From NCBI RefSeq assembly GCF_019145495.1, contig NZ_JAHSTU010000001.1, positions 310,001 to 374,000 on the forward strand: a stretch of DNA of 64,000 nucleotides, read 5' to 3'. Made by a program: the position numbers and the translations under genes. The DNA is from Pseudomonas azerbaijanoccidentalis. Lineage in GTDB: Bacteria > Pseudomonadota > Gammaproteobacteria > Pseudomonadales > Pseudomonadaceae. The notes under the pieces are model-generated. The model saw only the letters and a list, made by a program, of their open reading frames with translations, did not search any database and had not been told where the DNA came from. This document shows, piece by piece, positions 51,725 through 61,456 of the stretch. Within the stretch, counting starts at the first letter, position 1. Each line of letters opens with the position of its first letter.

Positions 51725-53068
51725 ATGCCGTCGCTTTTCAAACGCTCCCTGCTGCCAAAACTGCGCAGTTTTCCGCTGACCGCCGATGCCGTCACCTTCC
51801 TCTCCGGCGCCGCCGAGTTCCGTCGTTGCCTGTTGGAAAAAATCGCCAGCGCCACCCAGCGCATCTACATTGTCGCGCTGTACCTGCAACAGGATGAGGC
51901 CGGCCAGGAAATTCTCGATGCCTTGCATGCTGCCAAACTGGCGCGGCCGCAGCTGGACGTGGTGGTGGTCGTTGACTGGCTGCGCGCCCAGCGCGGCTTG
52001 ATCGGTGCCGGCAAGCAACCGGGCAACTCGGCCTGGTACCAGGAAATGACCCGCACCCACGCCAGTGAAGTGCCGGTGTATGGCGTCCCGGTGCAAACCC
52101 GCGAGCTGTTCGGCGTGTTGCATTTGAAAGGCTTCATCATCGATGACTGCGTGATCTACAGCGGTGCGAGCCTGAACAACGTCTATTTGCACAAGTTCGA
52201 CAAATACCGTTATGACCGTTATCACCTGCTGAACAACCCTGCATTGGCCGATTCCATGCAGCATCTGGTTCAACACGGTCTGGTGGCCTCCAAGGCGGTG
52301 CATCGCCTCGACTTGCCGAACCTGCCGACCACTCGCAGCCTGCGCAACGACATCGGCGATTTGCGCAGCCGCCTCAAGCACGCCGCGTACGACACCACCC
52401 AGGGCTCTACGGACAAGAGCGGTCTGTCGGTCAGTCCGTTGCTGGGTGTGGGCAAGAACAACCCGTTGAGCCGGGTGATTGGCGAGCTGATCGGTAGCGC
52501 CCAGCATCAACTGACCATCTGCACGCCGTACTTCAACTTGCCGTTGGCCGTAACCCGGGAAATCAACCGGGCGCTGGCGCGGGGCGTGAAGATCGACATC
52601 GTGGTCGGTGACAAGACCGCCAACGATTTCTATATCCCGCCGAGCGAGCCGTTCAAGGTAATCTCGGCGCTGCCATACCTTTACGAAATCAGCCTGCGCC
52701 GGTTCGCCAAGCGCCATCAGCGCAACATCGACAGCGGCCAGTTGAACCTGCATTTGTGGAAGGACGGCGACAACACCTACCACCTCAAAGGCATGTGGAT
52801 CGATCAGCGCTACACCTTGTTGACCGGCAACAACCTCAACCCGCGCGCATTTCGCCTCGACCTGGAAAACGCTTTGCTGATCGATGACCCCAAAGGCGAA
52901 CTGGCGCAACCGCGTCGCACTGAACTGGCGGAGATTTTCCAGCACGCCCGGCGCATCGAGCGTTATCAGGACCTGCAAACCTTGCCGGATTACCCGGCGG
53001 GGGTGGCCAAGTTCCTCAAACGTGTGAGCCGTGTGCGTGTTGAACGGTTGCTCTATCGCATTCTGTAA
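51725..53068 (+). CDS. pssA: CDP-diacylglycerol--serine O-phosphatidyltransferase (PLD type)
   Basis: The 447-residue protein matches the E. coli-type phosphatidylserine synthase, a member of the phospholipase D superfamily that joins serine to CDP-diacylglycerol, the first committed step to phosphatidylethanolamine. Both catalytic HxK motifs are visible: LHLKGFIIDDCVIYSGASLN with H133, and YHLKGMWIDQRYTLLTGNNL with H353. Its length is close to that of the E. coli enzyme. It lacks a signal peptide, as expected for a peripheral membrane enzyme. The ATG at 51725 starts MPSLFKRSLL; longer frames upstream run through the REP element and the TetR gene. Confidence 0.92.
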   Translation: MPSLFKRSLLPKLRSFPLTADAVTFLSGAAEFRRCLLEKIASATQRIYIVALYLQQDEAGQEILDALHAAKLARPQLDVVVVVDWLRAQRGLIGAGKQPGNSAWYQEMTRTHASEVPVYGVPVQTRELFGVLHLKGFIIDDCVIYSGASLNNVYLHKFDKYRYDRYHLLNNPALADSMQHLVQHGLVASKAVHRLDLPNLPTTRSLRNDIGDLRSRLKHAAYDTTQGSTDKSGLSVSPLLGVGKNNPLSRVIGELIGSAQHQLTICTPYFNLPLAVTREINRALARGVKIDIVVGDKTANDFYIPPSEPFKVISALPYLYEISLRRFAKRHQRNIDSGQLNLHLWKDGDNTYHLKGMWIDQRYTLLTGNNLNPRAFRLDLENALLIDDPKGELAQPRRTELAEIFQHARRIERYQDLQTLPDYPAGVAKFLKRVSRVRVERLLYRIL

Positions 53069-53194
53069 TAATTGTTGAAACAGCGCCCCGTAAGGGTCGT
53101 GGAATAAATGTTTTGAGGCAGAGCGCTTTTTTATAGTTCCTTTTGGGCGGGCCACTTAGGTTGAAGTGGTACGTCAAAATAATAAGGAACTAAA

Positions 53195-56100
53195 TTGCCT
53201 ATACCTTCCACCTCCAGCGCCACAAGCTCCCGTGCTTTTGCTGCTTCAACTCCCACGCGCCCATCTGTAAACAAGGTGGGCGAGAGTGTCGTGGTAAGTC
53301 AAAATCGCTCACATGACCTCATCCTTAATGGTGGTCATGGCTCTACTTCAACGCCTGTAAATAGCAATGTTGTGCAGTTACAGGTCAACGGTGAACGGAC
53401 CAACGAAGTCGTTAAGCGTATAAAACGAGAAGCCGGGGAGCAGAGTGCGGCGCTGATAGCGGCCTCGGGTGAAGATCCCGTTCTGCAAGCTGATCTCGAC
53501 TTGCAAGCCGCAGTCAACATACAGCTGATGTTCGATCCAAAACTTTCAGTCCCTGTACCCCCAGTCACTTCAATGCATGTGCCCATAGAACTTTACAAGA
53601 GCGCCTTGCAGGCCCCCGACGTCGTGGCGTGGTTCGAATCAAAAGGCCTCGATCTGAACACCGTGCGTATTGGCAAGGAATCAGTGACTGGCAATGTCAC
53701 CTTCAACGGTGTGAGCAGTAGCCAGGAATTTGGCTTATGGGACGAGTCGGGGTGGTGGCAGGTCTCTGCTCAGGTGCGAGCTGTCGCGCAGGCACTTGAT
53801 CCTGCGGAACTAGGTTTACCCTACATGAGTGATGAACTTGACACTCTACCCTGTGACGTCATTCTCCATTTTTACGACCTGACGCCCCCTGGTTCATCCG
53901 AAGAAGGGAGTGCACTTGGTAACAAGTTGCAACGTGACGGCTGGCCTGCATTTAATCCCACGCGGCGAGACGACGCACTGGATAGGGCGCAGCAACTGAT
54001 CAATAGCGAGAAATCGCGCGCTCAACTGATCAGTGAGCTGGAAAAAAGTGTAGAGAACTTGACTGACGACACACCTCTTTCCTTCTCAGGAAAATTCAAA
54101 GAGGAGGCCATCCTTTCTCCATTGGAGGATAAATGCCTGAATACCGTTCAGCATCTGTGGGATTTTCTTAACTTACCGGAAATGGTAGTAATTTTAGAGT
54201 CTTACGGACTGGACCTTGAAACCGTCCCGTTCAGGATAAGCGAAGGAAAATTTGAAATTTTTTGGCGCTCGACCGTTTGGGATGACTTCACTGAAAATGT
54301 CATGGAAGAAAGTAATTTAATTCAACCCTTCAACGATCTTCTTGAACGCGTCAAAGACACGGGTAATGCTCTTTACTCGGATGGGGCCATAGACCTGCAC
54401 CAGATACTCAATTTCAGTGAAATGGGTTCATTCAAAACGGTCGGTGAGGTGCGCAATATTATTCGATGGCTGAAAACGTCTTTACCGCCGACCATGCCGC
54501 TGGGGGATTGCGGCAGTAAATTATTGGAAGCGTCCTTGTCGCCGGGTGTATTTACTCCGCAAGATAGAACTAACGTAAAGGAACTATCCAGGACTCTTCT
54601 CAAAGGTGCCGGTTCGATTATTGATGCATTGGGCGGTGACTTGCTCCTCAATAAATCTGTCGAGTACCGGCGTAACAACGCAGAGAAACTGCTGCAACAG
54701 ATGCTGAAAACCGAGCGAGCGGCCGAGTGGTCGCAGGAAATACTGAAGAAACTCGAATGGTACGGTGCGACTGATGGGCAAACCGTTTCTCAAGACCTCC
54801 GCAATCAACTGTTATTGGCTGCCATAAAACTGGAGGTTCATTTGGAGACTTCAGGTAAGCCGGGGAGCATTGCCGGTTACAACGTCTATCAGCAGAAAAA
54901 CCTGGGACGTGATCTGAAGGATGTGCGCGAGGATATGGAACAGTACTTGGTCAAGAGGATGTCAGTGAGCCCAGAAGTGGCGCCTCTGATCGCGCACCTG
55001 TTTCTCATCGACGCCGCTCCAGAGTTTCTAACCCTGAACATTAATGAATCAATTCAACTCGGCTCAACGCAATGGATGGTTTTGCGCTTGGGGGCGGGGA
55101 TTGCCGAACTCACTGAACCCGGTCGTTCACGTGCAATGACCATGGAGCAATTAATGGCGCTTGCATTGCTAACGCCAACTTCAGATGCACAACAACAATT
55201 ATTCCAGACTATTTCACTCGATATTATTCTGGCGTGGGGTGTAATGAGCGGTGCGGTTGTTGGAGGTTATGAGTTCGGGCATTCATCCGATGACTATTTT
55301 ACAGCCAACGCCAAATTTGCAACGCAAAGAGCTGATCTTGCGCGGGCTATTGACAGTTTTAGGCATGAACCGCCGACACGAAAGGATTTGGCGGTAAAGG
55401 AGCTTGCTAAATTTTTACCAGAGTTCACCGAGGCAGAGATCGAAGAATTGATGATTCAGGAGCGAGGCGATTTTGAACACAATATTAGTTATGACGCTTC
55501 CAGGACAAATTTCGTTGAAGCCTACATGGATAGGAGGCTTTTCGCTATGAGATGGGAATTGTGCGATGATGATGGTACCGTGGATCATCAACGTTTTGAT
55601 GCGCTCAGTAACGGCCTGCCGAATCTGGAAAGCGCTTATCCTGATTCTGTAGATAAATTTTTGAATGCCCGTAAGGATGCCTATTTAACTTCATTAAAGT
55701 ATCTGATATCGAAATTGCCTCTAGAGGATCGCCAGCAACTTGAGCATGGTGAAATTAAATTCTTTACTCTGCGTGAGGAGTCAAATAAGCCAAAAGCGGA
55801 AGAGACAACTGAAGACCGCGCAGCGCTGCGAGGAAGGCAAGGAACATTGTTACGCAGTGAATTTCAACAAAAAATTGTCTATTTCGAAGTGTTTCCCGGA
55901 TTGATGAAAATTGTCAAGCGTATGGATTTGGAGAAGGAATTACCGCTTGATGGAGAAATGCAGCGCATGACTACAAGGGTGGGAAGAGGTACCGTAAACG
56001 ACCCCACACAGCGCGGGACCGAATTGCCGTTTGATTTCTCTGCCTATTCAACGGGTTCAGAACCGATAGTTGGCGCAAAATCAAAAAAAATCATTATCGA

Positions 56101-56896
56101 AAATTTAGGTCGCAGTCTGCCTGGCAGTGGTTTTCACAGAGATGAACGCTTGGAAGTGAGCCTCGATAGTTATTCCTCGAACAGGATAGCCAACATTGTC
56201 GACAGAGTTGTCAATGGCAATCTTTTACAAGGCGAGCGGGAATTCTTGTTCAAAAAGGGCATGGGGGAAACTACGGAAGAAGCAAATCAAGCCTATTGGA
56301 ACAATGTCCAGACGTTTTTAGTTAATTTAATTCCCTTCGTTGGCTGTGTAGAGGATTTACGTTCGGGTGATCGAATCCGCATTATCAACGGTGGGTTCGG
56401 GTGCGCTCTGGACCTGTTGGGAGGCCTGAGCGGTTTGGCGGGTGGGGTGAGCAAAATTACGCGAGTAATCAGAACCTTCGCTCCCCTTCGGGTGAAGGCA
56501 TTCCAGGTCATTAAAATCGGTGCAAGTACACTTGTCGCGGCTGTCAACCCACTGGATGGCGTTCTTGATTTGGCCGTCGGCGGAGCAAGAGGGATTGGGG
56601 CTTTAAACAAGATGTTCAGGAGTGGTGCGTTCGGCATCGCTACAGCCGGGATCGAGCGTATGCGCACATGTCTGGAAAAGCTCAGGTGCTTTTTTGGAGG
56701 AGTTGTCGGCGAGGCGGCAGGTGCCAAGTTACCCCAGCGCGTGGGTAATGCTGTTGAGCGGGTTGAAGGAACGCTAAACGGTGAAACTACTATAGCCGTG
56801 CAAGCAAACGGCAAATGGTACTCGATCAATGATGAGGGCAATCCGTTTGGACGCGCGCTGGTTGGCTTCCTTGCGACGCCAGTTGCAAACGCTTAA
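53195..56896 (+). CDS. Large effector- or toxin-like protein of unknown function
   Basis: The 1233-residue protein starts with TTG, preceded by AAGGA about 7 nt upstream. The first 50 residues are Ser/Thr-rich (MPIPSTSSATSSRAFAASTP), as in type III secreted proteins, but no classical signal peptide is present. Two related modules are visible: residues about 136-195 (APDVVAWFESKGLDLNTVRI) and 321-380 (LPEMVVILESYGLDLETVPF). Near residues 1040-1180 lies LVNLIPFVGCVEDLRSGD followed by several Gly/Ala-rich hydrophobic stretches, resembling segments of other large Pseudomonas toxin-like proteins. No catalytic motif was recognised. The gene has many AT-rich codons compared with pssA and efe around it, suggesting acquisition. 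A strong hairpin follows at 56958. No immunity or chaperone gene is adjacent. Confidence 0.7.
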   Translation: MPIPSTSSATSSRAFAASTPTRPSVNKVGESVVVSQNRSHDLILNGGHGSTSTPVNSNVVQLQVNGERTNEVVKRIKREAGEQSAALIAASGEDPVLQADLDLQAAVNIQLMFDPKLSVPVPPVTSMHVPIELYKSALQAPDVVAWFESKGLDLNTVRIGKESVTGNVTFNGVSSSQEFGLWDESGWWQVSAQVRAVAQALDPAELGLPYMSDELDTLPCDVILHFYDLTPPGSSEEGSALGNKLQRDGWPAFNPTRRDDALDRAQQLINSEKSRAQLISELEKSVENLTDDTPLSFSGKFKEEAILSPLEDKCLNTVQHLWDFLNLPEMVVILESYGLDLETVPFRISEGKFEIFWRSTVWDDFTENVMEESNLIQPFNDLLERVKDTGNALYSDGAIDLHQILNFSEMGSFKTVGEVRNIIRWLKTSLPPTMPLGDCGSKLLEASLSPGVFTPQDRTNVKELSRTLLKGAGSIIDALGGDLLLNKSVEYRRNNAEKLLQQMLKTERAAEWSQEILKKLEWYGATDGQTVSQDLRNQLLLAAIKLEVHLETSGKPGSIAGYNVYQQKNLGRDLKDVREDMEQYLVKRMSVSPEVAPLIAHLFLIDAAPEFLTLNINESIQLGSTQWMVLRLGAGIAELTEPGRSRAMTMEQLMALALLTPTSDAQQQLFQTISLDIILAWGVMSGAVVGGYEFGHSSDDYFTANAKFATQRADLARAIDSFRHEPPTRKDLAVKELAKFLPEFTEAEIEELMIQERGDFEHNISYDASRTNFVEAYMDRRLFAMRWELCDDDGTVDHQRFDALSNGLPNLESAYPDSVDKFLNARKDAYLTSLKYLISKLPLEDRQQLEHGEIKFFTLREESNKPKAEETTEDRAALRGRQGTLLRSEFQQKIVYFEVFPGLMKIVKRMDLEKELPLDGEMQRMTTRVGRGTVNDPTQRGTELPFDFSAYSTGSEPIVGAKSKKIIIENLGRSLPGSGFHRDERLEVSLDSYSSNRIANIVDRVVNGNLLQGEREFLFKKGMGETTEEANQAYWNNVQTFLVNLIPFVGCVEDLRSGDRIRIINGGFGCALDLLGGLSGLAGGVSKITRVIRTFAPLRVKAFQVIKIGASTLVAAVNPLDGVLDLAVGGARGIGALNKMFRSGAFGIATAGIERMRTCLEKLRCFFGGVVGEAAGAKLPQRVGNAVERVEGTLNGETTIAVQANGKWYSINDEGNPFGRALVGFLATPVANA

Positions 56897-56957
56897 CCAG
56901 TGCAATGAGTGAAGCGGTGGAGCTGCGGCGAATATTGAATTGCACCGCAGTCCCATA

Positions 56958-56996
56958 GGCGCTTGAGACGGTGTTTACAGCGCCGTCTCAAGCGCC
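56958..56996. terminator. Bidirectional terminator hairpin
   Basis: GGCGCTTGAGACGG (56958-56971) and CCGTCTCAAGCGCC (56983-56996) form a perfect 14-bp stem between the convergent large gene and efeM. ATAAAA follows, giving a T-run on the minus strand side. Confidence 0.8.
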
Positions 56997-57003
56997 ATAA
57001 AAC

Positions 57004-57828
57004 TCAGTTTAAGCCGAGCTTGCCCCGCAACGTCGACAAATCCTCCGCCAGTGTATTCACCGGCCCGACCAGCGCCTTGCGGTCGTTTTCCTTCACTTTG
57101 TCGTAGGTCTCGAAACCGCCGTCTTTGGTCTTGTACTTGGCCAGAATGGTGTTGACCGTGGTGAAGTTCTTGTCGACTTTGGAGACGAAGGCCGCGTCCT
57201 GCTTCTCGATCTGCGGACGGAACAGGTCGACGATTTTCTTCGCGCCGTCGATGTTGCCCTGGAAGTCGTACAGGTCGGTGTGGCTGTAGCGATCTTCTTC
57301 ACCGGAAATCTTGGTCGCCGCGACTTCTTCGAGCAGTGCCGCAGCGCCGCCGACGACTTTCTCTGGCGGAAAGGTCAGGCCAGCCACGCGGGTTTGCAGG
57401 TCTTTGACGTCTTTGTTCAAGCCGTCGGCCAGTTCGCCCAGGCCTTGGGTGCTGTTTTGCGAAAACAACGAGTACTCAATGCGGTGGAAACCGGTGAAGT
57501 CTTCGGACTTCACGCCTTTTTCGTGGTCGTCGACCCGGGAGTCGATGGAGGCATCGAGGTCGCTGAACAGCTCGGCAATCGGTTCGATTGATTCGTAGTA
57601 AACGCGGGTCGGTGCGTAGAGTTTTTTCGCGGTGGCCAAGTCACCTTTTTTCACTGCGTCGGTGAACTGCTGGGTGTGGCTGGCCAGTTCATCGAGTTGC
57701 TCGGTGACGTAAATCTTGTAGTCGGAAATCGGCTGCACCAACTCCAGCGGCGCCGTGGCCGCGAAAGCCGACAACGGGGTGTTGAGCAAACCTAGGGTCA
57801 GCATTAGCGCCAATGGCGACTTTTTCAT
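57004..57828 (-). CDS. efeM: EfeM/EfeO-family periplasmic iron-uptake protein (imelysin/M75 domain only)
   Basis: The 274-residue protein has a signal peptide ([20 protein letters not shown], cleavage after AFA-A near 23) and a single imelysin-like (M75) domain. The GxHxxE metal motif appears as [11 protein letters not shown] near residue 112. It resembles the C-terminal domain of EfeO but lacks the cupredoxin domain, so EfeM is the better name. It is the last gene of the efe operon, 25 nt after efeB, and would bind iron in the periplasm for the EfeU permease. Confidence 0.82.
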   Translation of the reverse strand: MKKSPLALMLTLGLLNTPLSAFAATAPLELVQPISDYKIYVTEQLDELASHTQQFTDAVKKGDLATAKKLYAPTRVYYESIEPIAELFSDLDASIDSRVDDHEKGVKSEDFTGFHRIEYSLFSQNSTQGLGELADGLNKDVKDLQTRVAGLTFPPEKVVGGAAALLEEVAATKISGEEDRYSHTDLYDFQGNIDGAKKIVDLFRPQIEKQDAAFVSKVDKNFTTVNTILAKYKTKDGGFETYDKVKENDRKALVGPVNTLAEDLSTLRGKLGLN

Positions 57829-57853
57829 GGGACGGCTCCGTGTTGTGGGTGTT

Positions 57854-59152
57854 TTATGTGGTTTTTGTAGGTTGTGTGGCAGCCAGCAGCGAACGACCGA
57901 TGAAATCCTGATCGCCCGTCACGCCGGGCAGGGTGAAGAAGTAACCACCGCCGACCGGCTTGAGGTATTCCTCCAGCGGCTCGCCATTGAGGCGGGTTTG
58001 CACGGTGATGAAGCCTTTCTCCAGGTCCGCCTGGTAACAGATGAACAGCAGGCCCATGTCGAGTTGGCCGTTCTTGTTGACGCCGTTGGAATAGTTGAAC
58101 GGCCGGCGCAGGATCAGGTTGGCCTGGGTCGCGGCGGTGCGCGGGTTGGCCAGGCGGATGTGTGCGTCGAGCTTGGTCAGTTTGCCCTCGGGGTCCTTGG
58201 CGTAATCGGGCACTTCGGTTTCGTGCGCACCACCCATGGGGGCGCCGCTGCTTTTGATTCGGCCGAGGATGCTTTCCTGTTCCTGCAACGGCGTGCGGTC
58301 CCAGCGCTCGACGAAGTTGCGGATGATCCGCACGGCTTGATAGCTGCCGTTGACGGCCCAAGCCGGTTCGTCACTGTTGGGCTGGACCCAGACAATGCTG
58401 TCCATCGCCTTGGCGTCGTTGGAGTCGGGGTTGGCCGAACCGTCGCGAAAACCCAGGAAATTGCGGGCGCTCTGCGCCGGTACGCCCGGTTTCGCCGGAG
58501 CCTGGGGCGGCACGCTGCCTTCCTGTTTCCAGCGCACCAGCAACAGGTCCGGCAGGTTTTTCACGATGTCGCGCAGCGCGTGGATGTTGGTGTCGGTGGT
58601 GTTCGAGCAGAACTGCAGGCTCAGGTCGCCGTGGCAGCAATCGGCTTCGAGCGCATCGTTGGGGAAACCGACCATGCGGATCAGGCGCTTGGGCTTGGCG
58701 TCGGCCAGTCCGAAGCGCTCGTCGAACAGCGACTCGCCGACCGACACGGTGATGGTCAGGTTATCCGGGGTGACGACGGGGCCGAGAATCCCCGAATCCA
58801 CCGGTGGCAATTTCGGGTCGATCTGAGTGACCGGGCCACCCTTCATCAGGAAGGCGATGCGCTCGTTGAGGGTGCGGAACAGGCGCTCCAGGTCTTCGCG
58901 GTTGCTGGCCAGTACATCGAACGACACCAACATGCCGGACGCCGGGCGCGGGGTGACGATGCCGCTCTGGTGTTTGCCGTGATAGTCGTGGCGGTCCTGG
59001 GTTTTGTCGCTACGTGGCGCTTCGGTGACCTGTGCAGGGCTGGCGGCCATGGCGGGGCAGCTCAGTGCCGTACCGGCCAGGGCGACACCGGCGGCGCCCA
59101 TGCCCATCAGTACCCGGCGACGTTGAAGGTTGAATGGCTCTGAATCGTTCAT
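57854..59152 (-). CDS. efeB: Deferrochelatase/peroxidase EfeB (DyP type)
   Basis: The 432-residue heme peroxidase has a twin-arginine signal ([17 protein letters not shown], residues 11-27) for export in folded form. The dye-decolourising peroxidase motif GxxDG is seen as GFRDG at 234-238, with later conserved [18 protein letters not shown]. In EfeUOB systems it oxidises ferrous iron or extracts iron from heme in the periplasm. It lies between efeO (18 nt upstream) and efeM. Confidence 0.9.
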   Translation of the reverse strand: MNDSEPFNLQRRRVLMGMGAAGVALAGTALSCPAMAASPAQVTEAPRSDKTQDRHDYHGKHQSGIVTPRPASGMLVSFDVLASNREDLERLFRTLNERIAFLMKGGPVTQIDPKLPPVDSGILGPVVTPDNLTITVSVGESLFDERFGLADAKPKRLIRMVGFPNDALEADCCHGDLSLQFCSNTTDTNIHALRDIVKNLPDLLLVRWKQEGSVPPQAPAKPGVPAQSARNFLGFRDGSANPDSNDAKAMDSIVWVQPNSDEPAWAVNGSYQAVRIIRNFVERWDRTPLQEQESILGRIKSSGAPMGGAHETEVPDYAKDPEGKLTKLDAHIRLANPRTAATQANLILRRPFNYSNGVNKNGQLDMGLLFICYQADLEKGFITVQTRLNGEPLEEYLKPVGGGYFFTLPGVTGDQDFIGRSLLAATQPTKTT

Positions 59153-59170
59153 CGGAAAAAGGTCTTCTGC

Positions 59171-60370
59171 TTACAGGCCGGAGAGGCCAAGGGCGGGATC
59201 AATGCCATCGAGCGCGTCGGCGAGGGCCTTGGCTTTGTCGGCGATCTGTTTGCGCTGTTCGGCGCTGACGCTGTCGTAGCTGGCGTAACCGTCGTTGACC
59301 TTGAAGCCATTGAGCTCGGTATCGAATGCATTGAGCGCCGTGTCGATGGTCGGCAGCAGTTCGGCGGCGGATTTGGTCAACAACGGGCGCAACAGTTCGA
59401 CGACTTTGCGTGCGGCGTCGAGGTTGCCGGCAAAACCGTTCAGGTCGATGTGGCTGTAGCGTTCCTCTTCACCGCTGGCGGCACGGACGTCACCGAGGGT
59501 GTTGAGGTTGCGCACGACGATGCTCACCAGTTGTTCCGGTGGCAGCGTTAGGGCCAACAGCTGTTGCTTGAGTGTGGTGACATCGGCGAGCAGGCGCTGG
59601 GCGACCGGCGCCAATCCCTCCAGGTTGCGTTGCTGGAACAGCGCAAATTCGAGGCGATGGAAACCGCTGAAGTCCGCATCCTGTTCGCGTTTCTCGAAGT
59701 AATCGGCGCGGGCGTTGATGGCGTTGTCCAGTTCGGCCAGGCGCTGGGCCGCGGGCGCCAGTCGTTGATAGGCCGTGCGGGCCGGCAGGTACAAGGCTTG
59801 TGCCTGGCTCAAGTCGCCGGCTTCGATGGCTTGATCAAGGGCGGTGACGGCTTTGATCAACGCCGTGCCCTGGCTGCTCAGGTACACGCGAAACTCCGAC
59901 AATGGCCCGACAAACGCGACCATCGACGGCCGGGCTTTTGCCGCGGCATCGGAAGCCGCTGTCGGCGTGACGTGCAGCGTACCGTGCGGATTACTCAACA
60001 GGCCGCAAGTGATGGTGTAGTCGCCGGGCAGCAGGTTGGCGTTGATTACCTGACTGAGCCCGGGCGCGATGTTCTCGCGCTCTTCGATCACCAGAACGCC
60101 GTCGAGGATTTCCCATTCAACGGCCCGGTCCGAGCGGTTGACGATGCGGAAACTGGCGCGACCGGCCGGCACCGTCAGGGCATTCGGTTCGCAGCTGTGC
60201 GGGTGAATTGTCACCAATACTTCGTCGTGATTGGCCTGACGCTTGGCCGCTGCCATTTTCGAGGCGTAGTAGAACAGGCCACCGGCGGCGATCATCACGA
60301 TCACCGAACCGGCCACCGCCCAGCGTAGGGCGCGGGGAGGGGAAGCCTGGGAAGTAGGTTGATTTGCCAT
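59171..60370 (-). CDS. efeO: Iron uptake protein EfeO (cupredoxin plus imelysin domains)
   Basis: The 399-residue protein has an N-terminal membrane anchor or signal (WAVAGSVIVMIAAGGLFYYA, residues about 17-36). A cupredoxin-like domain follows (about 50-135: HSCEPNALTVPAGRASFRIV, VLVIEERENIAPG, ITCGLLSNPHGTL), then an M75 domain with the metal motif SGFHRLEFALF. It should bind or oxidise iron and hand it to EfeU. The ATG at 60370 starts MANQPTSQASPP; a longer frame to 60595 overlaps efeU and is rejected. Confidence 0.88.
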   Translation of the reverse strand: MANQPTSQASPPRALRWAVAGSVIVMIAAGGLFYYASKMAAAKRQANHDEVLVTIHPHSCEPNALTVPAGRASFRIVNRSDRAVEWEILDGVLVIEERENIAPGLSQVINANLLPGDYTITCGLLSNPHGTLHVTPTAASDAAAKARPSMVAFVGPLSEFRVYLSSQGTALIKAVTALDQAIEAGDLSQAQALYLPARTAYQRLAPAAQRLAELDNAINARADYFEKREQDADFSGFHRLEFALFQQRNLEGLAPVAQRLLADVTTLKQQLLALTLPPEQLVSIVVRNLNTLGDVRAASGEEERYSHIDLNGFAGNLDAARKVVELLRPLLTKSAAELLPTIDTALNAFDTELNGFKVNDGYASYDSVSAEQRKQIADKAKALADALDGIDPALGLSGL

Positions 60371-60378
60371 GGGTGCCC

Positions 60379-61218
60379 TTACTGGCTGGAAACGGAAGAA
60401 GACTGTTTGGACGGGGCAGGGGCCGGAAGGAAAAACATCACCAGCGCGACCGCCAGGTACATCAGATAAGCGCCTAGGGTGCTGACGGTTGGCGCGTCCT
60501 GGTAACCGAACATGCCGGCCAGCACCGAGCCCAGCGGGCCGTCCATCGGCAGCGTCGCGCTGATGTCGAAGAGCACGGTTTGCAGGTGATTCCACACGCC
60601 GGCCTCATGCAGCGCCTGCACGGAGTTGGCGAGGATTCCGGCGGCCACCACGAGGATGAACAGGCCGGTCCAGCGAAAAAACGCGCCGAGGTTCAGGCGC
60701 ATGCTGCCGGTGTAGATCAGGAAGCCAACGATGATTGCCAGGATCAGGCCGAGCAGGGCGCCGATAGGCGCGGCCGGGCCTTCGCTTTGTTGGAACACGG
60801 CGAGCAGGAAGAACACCGTTTCCAGGCTTTCCCGCGCCACGGCGAAAAACACCATGGCGATCAGTGCGGTCACCTGGTGTCTGGAGCCGGTCAGTGCTTG
60901 ATCAAGGGATTCATGCAGCGAATGCTTGATTGAACGCGCCACTTTGCGCATCCAGAACACCATGGAACTCAAGATGCCCACGGCCACCAGGCCGACCACG
61001 CCTTCAAACAGTTCCTGTTGTTTTTGCGGGAATTCGGCGCTGACCAACTCCAGACCGCCGCCCACCAGCAAGGCCAGCGCGGCGGCGAGAAATACGCCGA
61101 TCCACACCGCCGGCATCCACTGGCCGCGGCCGGTCTGTTTGAGATAGCTGGCGATGATGCCAACGATCAACGCGGCCTCGATACCTTCGCGCAGCATGAT
61201 CAGGAAAGGAACCAGCAT
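60379..61218 (-). CDS. efeU: Iron permease EfeU (FTR1 family)
   Basis: The 279-residue inner-membrane protein has about seven helices. The two REGxE iron-binding motifs are REGIEA (residues 10-15) and RESLETVFF (129-137), the second with Ser for Gly. The family imports ferric or ferrous iron after periplasmic oxidation. It is the first gene of the operon efeU-efeO-efeB-efeM, with a candidate Fur box 41 nt upstream. Confidence 0.9.
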   Translation of the reverse strand: MLVPFLIMLREGIEAALIVGIIASYLKQTGRGQWMPAVWIGVFLAAALALLVGGGLELVSAEFPQKQQELFEGVVGLVAVGILSSMVFWMRKVARSIKHSLHESLDQALTGSRHQVTALIAMVFFAVARESLETVFFLLAVFQQSEGPAAPIGALLGLILAIIVGFLIYTGSMRLNLGAFFRWTGLFILVVAAGILANSVQALHEAGVWNHLQTVLFDISATLPMDGPLGSVLAGMFGYQDAPTVSTLGAYLMYLAVALVMFFLPAPAPSKQSSSVSSQ

Positions 61219-61258
61219 TCAGCACCGTCTCGGAGTTAGATAGGGTGCTAAGTTGTAA

Positions 61259-61277
61259 CATAATGACACTCATTCCC
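61259..61277. promoter_or_regulatory. Candidate Fur box upstream of efeU
   Basis: CATAATGACACTCATTCCC matches 14 of 19 positions of the classical Fur consensus GATAATGATAATCATTATC. It sits in the expected promoter region of the efe operon. A separate 12-bp palindrome, TCCCATATGGGA, overlaps its right end (61274-61285). Confidence 0.5.
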
Positions 61278-61322
61278 ATATGGGAGTGATTGACAATTAC
61301 CTGAACGTAAGCTGAACAAATC

Positions 61323-61398
61323 AAAAGATCGCAGCCTTCGGCAGCTCTTACAGGGAATCGCATTGCAATGTAGGAGCTGCCGAAGGCTGCGATCTTTT
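61323..61398. repeat. REPIN-type inverted repeat
   Basis: AAAAGATCGCAGCCTTCGGC extended by AGCTCTTACA (61323-61352) pairs with 61369-61398 with one mismatch. It is the same family as 616-692 and lies between the divergent efe operon and the AraC gene. Confidence 0.9.
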
Positions 61399-61456
61399 GA
61401 TCTTGGCTGCGCTAATATGCCCACCACTCAAACAAGAACAGGGCTTGCCGCGCTCA

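Noticed and set aside
51647..53155. 502-residue minus-strand frame opposite pssA
   Set aside because: pssA carries both catalytic HxK motifs in the plus frame; the antisense frame runs past the gene into the intergenic region without any motif.
53100..53194. Possible hrp box upstream of the 1233-residue gene
   Set aside because: The nearest candidates lack GGAACC at the required distance from CCAC; CCACTTAGGTTGAAGTGG is an inverted repeat but not an hrp box.
57755..59143. 462-residue plus-strand frame opposite efeB
   Set aside because: Antisense to a DyP peroxidase with a Tat signal and GxxDG motif; no independent support.
616..61398. Recurrent short inverted repeats as a CRISPR array or insertion sequence ends
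   Set aside because: They are dispersed, single or paired REP elements without regular spacers, transposase genes or target duplications.
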